A DNA stretch of 54,698 nucleotides from an uncultured Bacteroidota bacterium (GTDB lineage Bacteria; Bacteroidota; Bacteroidia; Flavobacteriales; Flavobacteriaceae), in NCBI GenBank assembly GCA_902509675.1, contig CABWYN010000005.1:1-54698 (forward strand), written 5' to 3'. Positions 9,994 through 18,634 of this stretch are shown piece by piece. How positions within the stretch are numbered: position 1 is the first letter of the stretch; each line of letters begins with the position of its first letter. The notes beneath the pieces were generated by a model. The model did no database searches, was not told the origin of the DNA, and was given only the letters and a program-made list of their open reading frames with translations. The translations under genes were made by a program, and so were the position numbers.

Positions 9994-12246
9994 ATGCAAA
10001 AAAAAATATATTTAATAATCGCTGTTGTATTTATTTCAAGTGCAGCATATTTCGGAAAAGGTGAGCGTTTAATAAACTATGTAGATCCGTTTATCGGGTC
10101 AGGTGGTCACGGACATGTTTTTGTTGGCGCTAATGTTCCATTTGGTGGAGTTCAAGTTGGACCTACAAATTTTAATAAAGGATGGGACTGGTCCTCTTCG
10201 TATCATCATACTGACAGTATAGTTAAGGGATTTTGTCATATAAATGTGAGTGGTACGGGTATGTCTGACTTAGGAGAATTAACTATTATGCCAGCTACTG
10301 GTAAATTAATGACTGGAGCAGGCACACAAAGTAATCATATGGCAGGATACTCATCACTTTATTACAAAGACAAAGAATCTGCTAGTGTAGGATATTATAA
10401 AGTTCATTTAGAAAGATATGATATTGATGTTGAGCTAACCGCTACAGAAAGGGTTGGATTGCATAAATATAGATTTCCAAATTCTGAGCAATCTAGGGTT
10501 ATCATTGATCTTGGCGAAGGAAGTGCTGACAGACCAACAGAAACATATTTAAAAAAAATAAATGATACGCTTTTTCAAGGGCATAGATTTTCAACTGGGT
10601 GGGCTGTAGATCAAAGAGAATATTTTAGCCTCATTATTTCTAAGCCAGTAGATGATTTCATTATTTACGATAGACATAAAAAATTCAAGGGTGATGAAAG
10701 GAAAGGAGACTATGTCAAAGGATTTTTGGAGTTTTCAACAAAGAATAACGAAGATATAATGGTAAAAATGGGTATTTCTACGGTTAGTTCAAAAAATGCT
10801 CTTGAGAATATGATGATTGAACTACCCCATTGGAATTTTGCAAAAGTCAAAAAAGAAGCTGAGCAAAAATGGGAAAAGGAATTGTCTAAAATCAAAATCA
10901 AAACCAATGATTTAAAGAAAAAGAGAGTTTTTTATACTGCCATGTACCACACAATGATTGCACCAAATTTATATCATGATTTAAATGGCGAGTACAGAGG
11001 AACAGACAAAATAGTTTACAAGGATTCCTCATTCACTAATTATACACTTTTCTCACTTTGGGATACATATAGAGCCGCTCACCCTCTTTATACCATTACT
11101 CATCCAGAAAGAGTAAGTGATTTTGTTAATTCTATGGTTAAAATTTATGAACATCAAGGTAAATTACCCGTTTGGCATCTTCGCGGAAATGAAACAAATA
11201 CAATGCCTGGGTACAGTGGTGTTCCTGTTGTTATTGATGCTGCATTAAAAGGATTTGACAATATTGATCTTGAAAAAGTTTACGAAGCTGCAAAAGTTAG
11301 TGCTACTGGTGATTTTGAACCAGGAGTTAAAGATCTAATGGAGCTTGGATATATTCCTGCAGATTATATGGTTGAATCTGTTGCTAGTAGTATGGAATAT
11401 GCGATCGGTGACTGGGGTGTTGCACAGTTGGCAAAAAAACTTGGAAAAATGGAGGATTATAAATATTTCTTGGATAGATCTAAAGCGTACAAACAATATT
11501 TTGATGAAGAAACTAGGTTTATGAGAGGTAAACTTTCTGATGGGTCCTGGAGAACTCCCTTTGATCCGGTTTCTGCTCAGCACAGGATAAATGATTATTG
11601 TGAAGGAAATGCATGGCAATACCTTTGGCTAGTGCCACAAGACCCTGAAGGCCTTATTGAGTTACTGGGAGGTGAAGAAAAGTTTAATGAAAAACTAGAT
11701 CAACTTTTTAGTATGTCATCTAAACTTGATGAAGGCGCATCAATGGATATCACCGGTCTTATAGGTCAATATGCTCATGGAAATGAACCTAGTCACCACA
11801 CGACTTATATGTACGCATACTCTGGTGAACCATATAAAATTGCTGATAATGTGAGGTATATAAATAATGAATTATACACCGATGAACCTGATGGCCTTTC
11901 AGGAAATGAAGATTGTGGCCAAATGTCTGCCTGGTATATATTTTCTTCAATTGGTTTTTATCCAGTAAATCCATCAAACGGTGCTTATATTTTTGGATCT
12001 CCTTTATTTGATAAAGTTGAAATCAATATTCCTGGAAAGAAAAAGTTTCAGGTGGTAGCAGAAAACAACAATGATAAAAATATTTATATTCAATCTGTCT
12101 CTTTAAACGGTGAGAATTATAAATATTCATATATAACTCACAAACAAATTTTAGAAGGAGGTGAACTAAAATTTGTAATGGGCCCAAATCCAAATAAAGA
12201 CTTTGGGAAAAGTAAAAAATATCGACCTGCATCAATAGTCTACTAA
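9994..12246 (+). CDS. GH92 family alpha-mannosidase (2 of 3)
   Basis: The ATG at 9994 is preferred because it lies just after the previous stop and gives a clean signal peptide (MQKKIYLIIAVVFISSAAY); an earlier in-frame ATG at 9961 would overlap the upstream gene. Canonical GH92 features are YVDPFIGSGGHGHVFVGANV, FSLWDTYRAAHPL, the acid motif CEGNAWQYLWLVPQD, HGNEPSHH, and DGLSGNEDCGQMSAWYIFSS near the C-terminus. All motif acids are intact, so it should be an active exo-mannosidase, probably periplasmic or surface-located. Second enzyme of a cotranscribed trio. Confidence 0.96.
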   Translation: MQKKIYLIIAVVFISSAAYFGKGERLINYVDPFIGSGGHGHVFVGANVPFGGVQVGPTNFNKGWDWSSSYHHTDSIVKGFCHINVSGTGMSDLGELTIMPATGKLMTGAGTQSNHMAGYSSLYYKDKESASVGYYKVHLERYDIDVELTATERVGLHKYRFPNSEQSRVIIDLGEGSADRPTETYLKKINDTLFQGHRFSTGWAVDQREYFSLIISKPVDDFIIYDRHKKFKGDERKGDYVKGFLEFSTKNNEDIMVKMGISTVSSKNALENMMIELPHWNFAKVKKEAEQKWEKELSKIKIKTNDLKKKRVFYTAMYHTMIAPNLYHDLNGEYRGTDKIVYKDSSFTNYTLFSLWDTYRAAHPLYTITHPERVSDFVNSMVKIYEHQGKLPVWHLRGNETNTMPGYSGVPVVIDAALKGFDNIDLEKVYEAAKVSATGDFEPGVKDLMELGYIPADYMVESVASSMEYAIGDWGVAQLAKKLGKMEDYKYFLDRSKAYKQYFDEETRFMRGKLSDGSWRTPFDPVSAQHRINDYCEGNAWQYLWLVPQDPEGLIELLGGEEKFNEKLDQLFSMSSKLDEGASMDITGLIGQYAHGNEPSHHTTYMYAYSGEPYKIADNVRYINNELYTDEPDGLSGNEDCGQMSAWYIFSSIGFYPVNPSNGAYIFGSPLFDKVEINIPGKKKFQVVAENNNDKNIYIQSVSLNGENYKYSYITHKQILEGGELKFVMGPNPNKDFGKSKKYRPASIVY

Positions 12247-12247
12247 A

Positions 12248-14545
12248 ATGAAAAATAAATTTATATTCCTTCTTTATTTTATTTTAAGTATCAATTTTTT
12301 AGTTGCAGACAATGAAACTGACTATGTTAAATATGTAAATCCTCTTATAGGAACTGATACATCCTTTGAACTTTCGAATGGTAATACATACCCCGCCATT
12401 GCAAGGCCTTGGGGAATGAATTTTTGGACTCCACAAACTGGGAAAATGGGAGATGGATGGGGATACACATATAAAGCTGAGCATATAGTTGGATTCAAAC
12501 AGACTCATCAACCGAGTCCTTGGATTAATGATTATGGAGCTTTTTCTGTGATGCCTTCAGTTGGAGAATTAAAAGTGTTAGAACAAGACAGGAGAGCTAA
12601 ATTTAAACATTCAAACGAGATTGCAGAGCCTCATTTTTATTCTGTATTATTAGATGAAATTAATACAAAAGTAGAATTTACAGTGACTGATAGATCTTCT
12701 TTTTTTAAGTTTAATTTTCCGAAATCACAAAAAGCAAATATTATCGTTGATGCTTTTTTTAAAAATTCAGAAATAAAAATATATCCAGATGAAAATAAAA
12801 TTATAGGAATTTCAAAAAATAATTCTGGCGGGGTTCCTGAAAATTTTGCAAATTATTTTGTCATCAAATTTAGTCGTCCATTTAAGGTTTCAGGGGTTTG
12901 GAATGGAAAAGGAAAAGTAAGCCCAAAACAAAGTTTAGAAGGTAAGCATGTCGGAGCATATGTCACATTTGATACACAAGAAAATCAAATAGTTGAAGCT
13001 AAAATATCTTCATCATTCATTAGTCATGAGCAAGCTTGGGTTAATTTAAATAGAGAATTGCCTGATTCAAAAAATTTTAATGACATTAAAAATGAGGGTA
13101 GAAAAACATGGAATGATGAGTTGTCTAAAATTAAAGTAGAGTCAGACAATACTGATTATGGGATTTCAAATAAAACTAAATTTTATTCATGCTTTTATAG
13201 AACCATATTATTTCCTAGACAATTTCACGAGTATGATGAAAACGGGAAACAAATTCATTACAGCCCATACAATGGAAAAATATTAGACGGACCTTTGTAT
13301 ACAGATAACGGTTTTTGGGATACATTTAGAGCAGTTTTTCCTTTTTACTCCATATTATACCCCGAAAAGTTAGGAGAAATAATGCAAGGTATAATGGTTA
13401 ATCCCTACCTAGAGAGTGGATGGTTACCAGAGTGGTCTAGCCCTGGACATAGAGATTGTATGATCGGGTCAAATTCAGCATCAATCATCGCAGAAGCCTA
13501 TATAAAGGGAATTAAAAATTTTGATGTTGAAACAGCCTATCAAGGAATATTAAATAACTCTGAAAATGAAGGTCCACTAAGTTCAGTAGGTAGAAAAGGG
13601 GTAAAAGAATATAATGATTTAGGTTATATTCCCTTTGATTCATCAATAAACGAAAATGTTGCAAGGACACTTGAATATGCTTACAATGATTATTCAATAT
13701 GGGAATTAGCAAAGGTTTTAAAACGTCCAAAAAAAGAAATAGATCTTTTCAAAAAAAGAGCAGAATATTATAAAAATGTTTTTGATCCAGAGACAAATTT
13801 TATGAGAGGAAAACTTAAAAATGGAGAGTTTCAATCCCCATTTGTTGCCGATGCTTGGGGGGGTGCATTTACAGAAGGGAGTTCATGGCACTATACATGG
13901 TCCGTACTTCATGATCCTCAGGGACTAATTAATTTAATGGGCGGAAGAAAAAAGTTTGTTGAAAAATTAGATGAGGTTTTTTCAACTGAAGCTACATCTG
14001 ACTTCTCGTATTATGGATTTAAAATCCATGAAATTGTCGAGATGGAATTATTGAATATGGGTCAATATGCGCACGGAAATCAACCAATACAACATGCAAT
14101 ATATTTTTATAATTATGCACAGGAGCCGTGGAAAACTCAAGAAAAAATTAGATATGTTTTAAATAATTTATACGGCGATGAAGCTGATGGATATTGTGGA
14201 GATGAAGATAACGGACAAACCTCAGCGTGGTTTTTATTTTCCGCTATGGGTTTTTATCCTGTTGCACCCGTTACAATGCAATATGTAATTGGTAGTCCCT
14301 TATTTAATTCAATTGAAATTTCATTACCTAACGGAAAAAATATTAAAATAAAAGGGGGTAATAATACCAAAGAAAATATATATGTTAATGATGTTAGATA
14401 TAATGATATTAAATACAGTAAGAATTGGCTAGATCACAATGAGTTAATAAAAGGGGGAAACATAGAGTTTAAAATGTCTAATCAGCCGAATTATAATTGG
14501 GGATCTGGAGAAAAAGACATTCCTTATTCAATGAGTAAAAAATAA
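12248..14545 (+). CDS. GH92 family alpha-mannosidase (3 of 3)
   Basis: Starts 1 bp after the preceding stop. Signal peptide ending near INFLVADN, then YVNPLIGTDTSFELSNGNTY, GFWDTFRAVFPFY, the acid motif FTEGSSWHYTWSVLHDPQG, HGNQPIQH and DGYCGDEDNGQTSAWFLFSA. Gly-Asp-Glu-Asp replaces the more usual Gly-Asn-(Asp/Glu)-Asp, and the N-terminus is unlike the other two, so its linkage preference may differ. Last gene of the locus; it stops 8 bp before the 3' end of the convergent tRNA-Pro. Confidence 0.95.
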   Translation: MKNKFIFLLYFILSINFLVADNETDYVKYVNPLIGTDTSFELSNGNTYPAIARPWGMNFWTPQTGKMGDGWGYTYKAEHIVGFKQTHQPSPWINDYGAFSVMPSVGELKVLEQDRRAKFKHSNEIAEPHFYSVLLDEINTKVEFTVTDRSSFFKFNFPKSQKANIIVDAFFKNSEIKIYPDENKIIGISKNNSGGVPENFANYFVIKFSRPFKVSGVWNGKGKVSPKQSLEGKHVGAYVTFDTQENQIVEAKISSSFISHEQAWVNLNRELPDSKNFNDIKNEGRKTWNDELSKIKVESDNTDYGISNKTKFYSCFYRTILFPRQFHEYDENGKQIHYSPYNGKILDGPLYTDNGFWDTFRAVFPFYSILYPEKLGEIMQGIMVNPYLESGWLPEWSSPGHRDCMIGSNSASIIAEAYIKGIKNFDVETAYQGILNNSENEGPLSSVGRKGVKEYNDLGYIPFDSSINENVARTLEYAYNDYSIWELAKVLKRPKKEIDLFKKRAEYYKNVFDPETNFMRGKLKNGEFQSPFVADAWGGAFTEGSSWHYTWSVLHDPQGLINLMGGRKKFVEKLDEVFSTEATSDFSYYGFKIHEIVEMELLNMGQYAHGNQPIQHAIYFYNYAQEPWKTQEKIRYVLNNLYGDEADGYCGDEDNGQTSAWFLFSAMGFYPVAPVTMQYVIGSPLFNSIEISLPNGKNIKIKGGNNTKENIYVNDVRYNDIKYSKNWLDHNELIKGGNIEFKMSNQPNYNWGSGEKDIPYSMSKK

Positions 14546-14553
14546 AATCTTAG

Positions 14554-14628
14554 TCGGGATGACAGGATTTGAACCTGCGACCCCACGGCCCCCAGCCGTG
14601 TGCGCTAACCGGACTGCGCCACATCCCG
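14554..14628 (-). tRNA. tRNA-Pro, anticodon GGG
   Basis: Read on the minus strand, a full cloverleaf of 75 nt folds: acceptor CGGGATG with CATCCCG plus discriminator A, D-stem GCGC/GCGC, anticodon stem CACGG/CCGTG around loop CTGGGGG (U33, anticodon GGG), and T-arm GCAGG-TTCAAAT-CCTGT. The 5' CGG acceptor start is typical of bacterial tRNA-Pro. CCA is not encoded. It stands alone, facing the mannan locus. Confidence 0.97.
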
Positions 14629-14653
14629 AAACGGCAAATATAAATTATATGAA

Positions 14654-14977
14654 ATGAAAAAAAAGTTTAATATTAATAATTTAAAGTCAAGGGAAATAGT
14701 TGCTGGATTTCACGGAAAATTTATAAATAGTCATAATATGACTTGGGCTTTTTGGGAAATTGAACAAAATTCTTCAATACCAGAACATTCTCATTTTCAT
14801 GAACAAATAATGCACGTTGTAAGTGGAAAATTTAGATTTACCATCGATAAAAAAACAAGTGTATTTTGTGATGGAGATACTATAGTAATTCCATCAGACT
14901 GTACACATTCTGGAACTGCTTTAACTAATTGTAAAATAATGGATGTTTTTAGTCCTAAAAGAGAAGAATATATATGA
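14654..14977 (+). CDS. Small single-domain cupin protein
   Basis: A 107-residue cupin_2-type protein. The metal-binding motif is clear in HSHFHEQIMHVVSGKFRF (His-x-His...Glu...His region) and the second cupin motif in DTIVIPSDCTHSGTAL. No signal peptide, so cytoplasmic. It overlaps the following SDR gene by ATGA, so the two are translationally coupled and probably act on one substrate or pathway. The cupin may be an isomerase, dioxygenase or sensor; function not determinable. Confidence 0.88.
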   Translation: MKKKFNINNLKSREIVAGFHGKFINSHNMTWAFWEIEQNSSIPEHSHFHEQIMHVVSGKFRFTIDKKTSVFCDGDTIVIPSDCTHSGTALTNCKIMDVFSPKREEYI

Positions 14978-15759
14978 AGATATCATTAAAAAATAAAAAA
15001 GCATTAGTTGGGGGAAGTAGTAAAGGATTAGGATATGCCGTAGGAAAACAGCTAGCCATTTGTGGCGCTCAGGTAACTTTTGTTTCTAGAAATGAAGATC
15101 TACTTAAAAAAAATATTTTAGAACTTGAAAAAATAACAGGTGTAAAACATAATTATTTATTAGTTGATTATAATGATTCTGGGAAATATAAGAAAATCAT
15201 AAAAGATTTCTTCAAAAAAAATTCTGTAGACATACTCATCAATAATACTCAGGGCCCTGCAGCAGGTGATGTTTTTAGTGTTGAGGAAAAAGATTATCAA
15301 AAATCTTTTGATCTGTTATTTAAAAATACCATAAATACGACAAATGAGGCCATAAGAGGGATGAAGAAAAATAAATGGGGAAGAATTATTAATATGACTT
15401 CTGTTTCTGTAAAAGAACCCTTAGCTTACCTTGCCCTATCAAATACCATTAGATCAGCAGTCACTAGCTGGGGAAAAACTATGTCAATCGAATCTGGAAA
15501 ATTTAATATAAACGTTAACAATATACTTACAGGGTTTTTTGACACAGAAAGACTAACTCAACTAAATAAAGAAAAATCTGAAAAATTCAATGTAAATATT
15601 GAAGATGTTTTTGATAAGATGCGTGAAATGGTACCTCTAAAAAGGATTGGTGATCCAGATGAGTTTGGTTATTTAGTTGCTTTTTTAGTTTCAGACTACG
15701 CAAACTATATAAACGGCGTAAATATTCCTATTGATGGAGGATTATTAAAATCAATGTAA
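14974..15759 (+). CDS. SDR-family oxidoreductase with atypical active site
   Basis: Rossmann-fold short-chain dehydrogenase of 261 residues. The cofactor loop GGSSKGLG and the NNTQG strand are present, as is the C-terminal NIPIDGGL. The catalytic Ser region reads NMTSVS, but where YxxxK is expected the alignment gives SNTIR (LALSNTIRSAV), i.e. Tyr to Ser and Lys to Arg. This fits the divergent 3-oxoacyl-ACP-reductase-like SDR subgroup whose members do not match the normal tetrad. Coupled to the cupin by a 4-nt overlap. Activity as a true reductase is uncertain. Confidence 0.85.
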   Translation: MKISLKNKKALVGGSSKGLGYAVGKQLAICGAQVTFVSRNEDLLKKNILELEKITGVKHNYLLVDYNDSGKYKKIIKDFFKKNSVDILINNTQGPAAGDVFSVEEKDYQKSFDLLFKNTINTTNEAIRGMKKNKWGRIINMTSVSVKEPLAYLALSNTIRSAVTSWGKTMSIESGKFNINVNNILTGFFDTERLTQLNKEKSEKFNVNIEDVFDKMREMVPLKRIGDPDEFGYLVAFLVSDYANYINGVNIPIDGGLLKSM

Positions 15760-15761
15760 TT

Positions 15762-16469
15762 CTATTCCAACATTACAGTCCTTGTGGAAGGATTAAAAGG
15801 GGTGTCAATTAAGTTACCGTTTGAATCAATTAATTCTAATTTTACAGTTATTTCTCCTTTAGGTAACCCTTCAATATAATAAGGAGCCCATTCATCGATA
15901 ATAAATTCAGTATCTTGAATTGTAGCTCTAACTTTATTTCCATCAGGTGAAATATTAGTATTAACTAGATAAAAGTCTAGCAGTAATTTTTCGGTATCTA
16001 CCCCTTTATAAGTGCCTTTTGGTCTGCTGTAAAAAAGAAACTCATTATTCAAATTAATTTTATCATCCCCTGTCTGGGTTAAAATAAAAGCATTTGGATT
16101 CTTGACAGATTCGTGATATGATCTGGAAAGAAAAGCTAAAATAACGTTGTTACCTTTATCTAACTCTTTGGTAATATTTTGCTGATAATGGGCTGAATAT
16201 GGGCCATTATTTACAATAAAATGTATGTGTTGGCCTTTGTTAGAATTTGCCAATGTATAATCAAAATCTTTTAAGGATTGTATTCCCAATTCATAATTAA
16301 TAACATCAAACGAAAATGTAAAATTATCATCATCCATTTTCAGATTATTTAAAGAAATTGATGAATTAGAGTAAGGCGCAGATCCATTGACCTTAGTAAT
16401 TGTAATTTGGGTTTTATTACCACATGAAGCGATTAATAAAACTATAAAAAGCGTGTAAAAATTTTTCAT
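15762..16469 (-). CDS. Lipoprotein of unknown function
   Basis: A 235-residue predicted lipoprotein (lipobox LLIASC-GNK). After the signal it is soluble and beta-rich. A conserved-looking core GQHIHFIVNNGPYSAHY contains two His residues and suggests a small ligand- or metal-binding beta-sandwich, but I do not recognise the family. The C-terminal half reads like an Ig-like fold (KGEITVKLELIDSNGNLI). Convergent with the SDR gene (2 bp gap). Confidence 0.8.
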   Translation of the reverse strand: MKNFYTLFIVLLIASCGNKTQITITKVNGSAPYSNSSISLNNLKMDDDNFTFSFDVINYELGIQSLKDFDYTLANSNKGQHIHFIVNNGPYSAHYQQNITKELDKGNNVILAFLSRSYHESVKNPNAFILTQTGDDKINLNNEFLFYSRPKGTYKGVDTEKLLLDFYLVNTNISPDGNKVRATIQDTEFIIDEWAPYYIEGLPKGEITVKLELIDSNGNLIDTPFNPSTRTVMLE

Positions 16470-16497
16470 AATATAAATCTAAAAAATATAAGACAGA

Positions 16498-16526
16498 AAA
16501 AAAGCACCCAATGGGTGCTTTTTTTA
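16498..16526 (-). terminator. Rho-independent terminator
   Basis: GCACCC...GGGTGC stem flanked by A- and T-tracts, directly downstream of the NTF2-like gene on the minus strand; its symmetry allows bidirectional use. Confidence 0.85.
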
Positions 16527-16537
16527 AATTTTAAAAA

Positions 16538-17038
16538 TTACTCAACCGGTGGTGGTGGTGGCAACATCATATCATAAACAAAGAATCTGTTAACTAAGCC
16601 GTCAACAATTTCAGCATCAATCATAGAGTTCTTTTTAACCTCTTCTCCATCAATAGTCAAAGTCATCGAATGACCCACTACAATCCACGTTGATCCACTT
16701 CCTACAGCTTCATAAGGAAGTGCCCAATAGATATCCCACATTGGGTTCTCAGCTTCGAACCAAGCAGTCAAAGCTTCAGCATGCATTTCTTTACCGTTAA
16801 TGCTACTTCCGTCTGGGCCTGCAATAGAAATTTTGTCAGTTTCCATTGACATAATAGCATCCATGTCTCTTTCGTTATGAGCTTTTATGTAATTCATCCA
16901 GATGTCAGTAATATCATCCGAACCTACTACATATTTTTCACCTTCAGCTCCAGTGAAAAATCCTGCACCTACTTGTTCAACAGGTGCATTACAAGCTGTA
17001 AATGTTACAGCCAAAATTAAAATAAATAGTTTTTTCAT
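16538..17038 (-). CDS. NTF2-like (SnoaL/DUF4440-type) lipoprotein
   Basis: A 166-residue lipoprotein (VTFTAC-NAP). The mature part resembles an NTF2-like domain: an N-terminal helix (DIWMNYIKAHNERDMDAIMS) and a curved sheet (WIVVGHSMTLTIDGEEVKKN). The tail MLPPPPPVE is proline-rich. One of three NTF2-like lipoproteins in the window (also 30899-31399 and 44243-44737). Substrate unknown; many such proteins are non-enzymatic. Confidence 0.8.
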   Translation of the reverse strand: MKKLFILILAVTFTACNAPVEQVGAGFFTGAEGEKYVVGSDDITDIWMNYIKAHNERDMDAIMSMETDKISIAGPDGSSINGKEMHAEALTAWFEAENPMWDIYWALPYEAVGSGSTWIVVGHSMTLTIDGEEVKKNSMIDAEIVDGLVNRFFVYDMMLPPPPPVE

Positions 17039-17067
17039 AGTTTATAATTTATTGTATTAATATTAAT

Positions 17068-17469
17068 TTATTCTTTGTTTCTTCCAATTAACTTATTGAA
17101 AGTTTCTACGTCAAATTCATTCCCATATAGTAATGTGGAAAATCTCAGAATTTCTGCAGCAATTTGAATTGCAGATTTGATTTCCTCATCACTAGCACCA
17201 GCTTTTTTGGCAAATTCAATCTGAGCGGCTATGCAATATTCACATCTAATTGCAGCCGAAACAGCAATAGCAACCAATCTTCCTTCTTTCACATCGATTG
17301 GGCTTTCATCAGACCATAACATATTAAACTCATCAAAATATTCAGCTGCTTCTTGAGCCATAAATTCAGGATACATTACATTCCAAGGGGCTTCCTTTTT
17401 TTCTTGTTCTTGACTAAAACTCAAGCTTGTTATTAAGAAAAATATTAAAGTCAATTTTTTCATATTCAT
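17068..17469 (-). CDS. Exported AhpD/carboxymuconolactone decarboxylase-like protein
   Basis: A 133-residue protein with Sec signal peptide (MKKLTLIFFLITSLSFSQ) and an AhpD-like helical domain holding the redox motif CEYC in SAAIRCEYCIAAQIEFAKKAG. AhpD-type folds use this CxxC for peroxide reduction or thiol relay. Export of such a domain is less common than the cytoplasmic form. An alternative start 6 nt downstream (MKKLTL) is equally possible. The NTF2-like gene follows after 29 bp on the same strand, so they may be cotranscribed. Confidence 0.83.
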   Translation of the reverse strand: MNMKKLTLIFFLITSLSFSQEQEKKEAPWNVMYPEFMAQEAAEYFDEFNMLWSDESPIDVKEGRLVAIAVSAAIRCEYCIAAQIEFAKKAGASDEEIKSAIQIAAEILRFSTLLYGNEFDVETFNKLIGRNKE

Positions 17470-17516
17470 ATTGTTAAGTTAGACTTACAATATAGTAAAA
17501 TTGATGAAATAATTTT

Positions 17517-17546
17517 AAAAAAAAACACCCCATATAGGGGTGTTTC
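17517..17546 (-). terminator. Rho-independent terminator
   Basis: AAACACCCC-ATATA-GGGGTGTTT hairpin followed on the minus strand by a T-run; ends the fasciclin gene transcript. Confidence 0.88.
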
Positions 17547-17572
17547 AAATTAAAGTGGAAATATTAAATAGT

Positions 17573-18541
17573 TTACGGTAATACGACTGTATCTATTGCA
17601 TGTATTATTCCATTGTCTGCTTGTACATCAACTGCTACAATATTACTTGTTCTTTCATTATTGTCGGTCAATACTCCGCCACCAATATCATTAAAGTTAA
17701 ACAGTAAATTACCTCCTTGAGCTGTGGTAAATTCCATTCCTCCAGAAAGATTTACAGAAAGTTGATTTGCTTCAGTAATAACATGATATGATAATACTGC
17801 CGCAAGAGTTGGTTCATCGATATCCGCTAAACTTTCAACACCTAACTCTGCTAGCAGATTTACAAAACCACTATTTATTGGTGCAAAAACAGTAAAGGGT
17901 GATGGTGATCCTACTGGAGTACTAAGTAATCCAACAAAATCTTGTGTCAAATCTTCTCTCGTTAAAGCCTGTACTAGTATATCAAAATTTGGATCAGCTA
18001 ATGCAAATGTTACAACAGATGGTAAACCGATAACTGAATCCACGATGTGTACTACTCCATTACTAGCCGTTACATCTGCGGTTATGACATTTGAAACACC
18101 ATTAAAGGTAACTCCACTGTCTGTATTTATGTAAACAGACATATTTGTTCCAGAAGCATTACTAGTTGCTTGGGTATTAGCATATCCATTGGTTAGGGAA
18201 CTTGATAAGACCTCGCCGGTTATAACATGATTTAACAACACATTGGTTAATACATCTACTGGGATGTCATCTAAACTAGTTGCATTTAAACTTACTAATA
18301 GTGCATCAAAAGCATCATTAGTAGGCGCAAGTACTGTATACGGGCCTTCACCAGTTAATGCAGCGTCTAATCCAGTTGCTTGTAAAGCAGCTACTAACGT
18401 GCTTAAACTCTCTGTCTGAGATGCTAGGTCAACAATTGAATTACCAACACAACATTGAGGGTCATTATCGTTATCATCATCACAGGATACTACAAATAGC
18501 GATAAAAATACCATCGCCAAAATTCTAAATTGTTTTTTCAT
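17573..18541 (-). CDS. Fasciclin (FAS1) lipoprotein with two domains
   Basis: A 322-residue lipoprotein (FVVSC-DDDNDNDPQCC) with two FAS1 domains in tandem: one from about residue 40 (GEGPYTVLAPTNDAFDALL ... VLLNHVITGEVLSS ... NGVVHIVDSVI) and one from about residue 185 (FTVFAPINSGFVNLLAEL ... VLSYHVITEANQ ... NGIIHAIDTVVLP). FAS1 domains mediate cell-surface adhesion or matrix interaction. Monocistronic: own terminator downstream and a 93-bp upstream region with a TATGCGCGCATA palindrome. Confidence 0.93.
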   Translation of the reverse strand: MKKQFRILAMVFLSLFVVSCDDDNDNDPQCCVGNSIVDLASQTESLSTLVAALQATGLDAALTGEGPYTVLAPTNDAFDALLVSLNATSLDDIPVDVLTNVLLNHVITGEVLSSSLTNGYANTQATSNASGTNMSVYINTDSGVTFNGVSNVITADVTASNGVVHIVDSVIGLPSVVTFALADPNFDILVQALTREDLTQDFVGLLSTPVGSPSPFTVFAPINSGFVNLLAELGVESLADIDEPTLAAVLSYHVITEANQLSVNLSGGMEFTTAQGGNLLFNFNDIGGGVLTDNNERTSNIVAVDVQADNGIIHAIDTVVLP

Positions 18542-18595
18542 TTTCTTGTTTTTAAATGTTAAAGACTAGCATAGTCAAACGGCGTGCCAAGAAAT

Positions 18596-18607
18596 TATGC
18601 GCGCATA
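18596..18607. promoter_or_regulatory. Palindrome TATGCGCGCATA (candidate operator, copy 1)
   Basis: Perfect 12-bp palindrome 55-66 bp upstream of the fasciclin start codon. On the + strand it is followed by GTATTTTTTGT, the same 11 bases that follow copy 3. See copies at 27303 and 32542. Confidence 0.55.
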
Positions 18608-18634
18608 GTATTTTTTGTGTGAAATGGATATTTT

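Noticed and set aside
11335-11619. Long antisense open frames within the GH92 and other genes
   Set aside because: They are shadows of strongly supported genes on the other strand, without start signals or recognisable domains.
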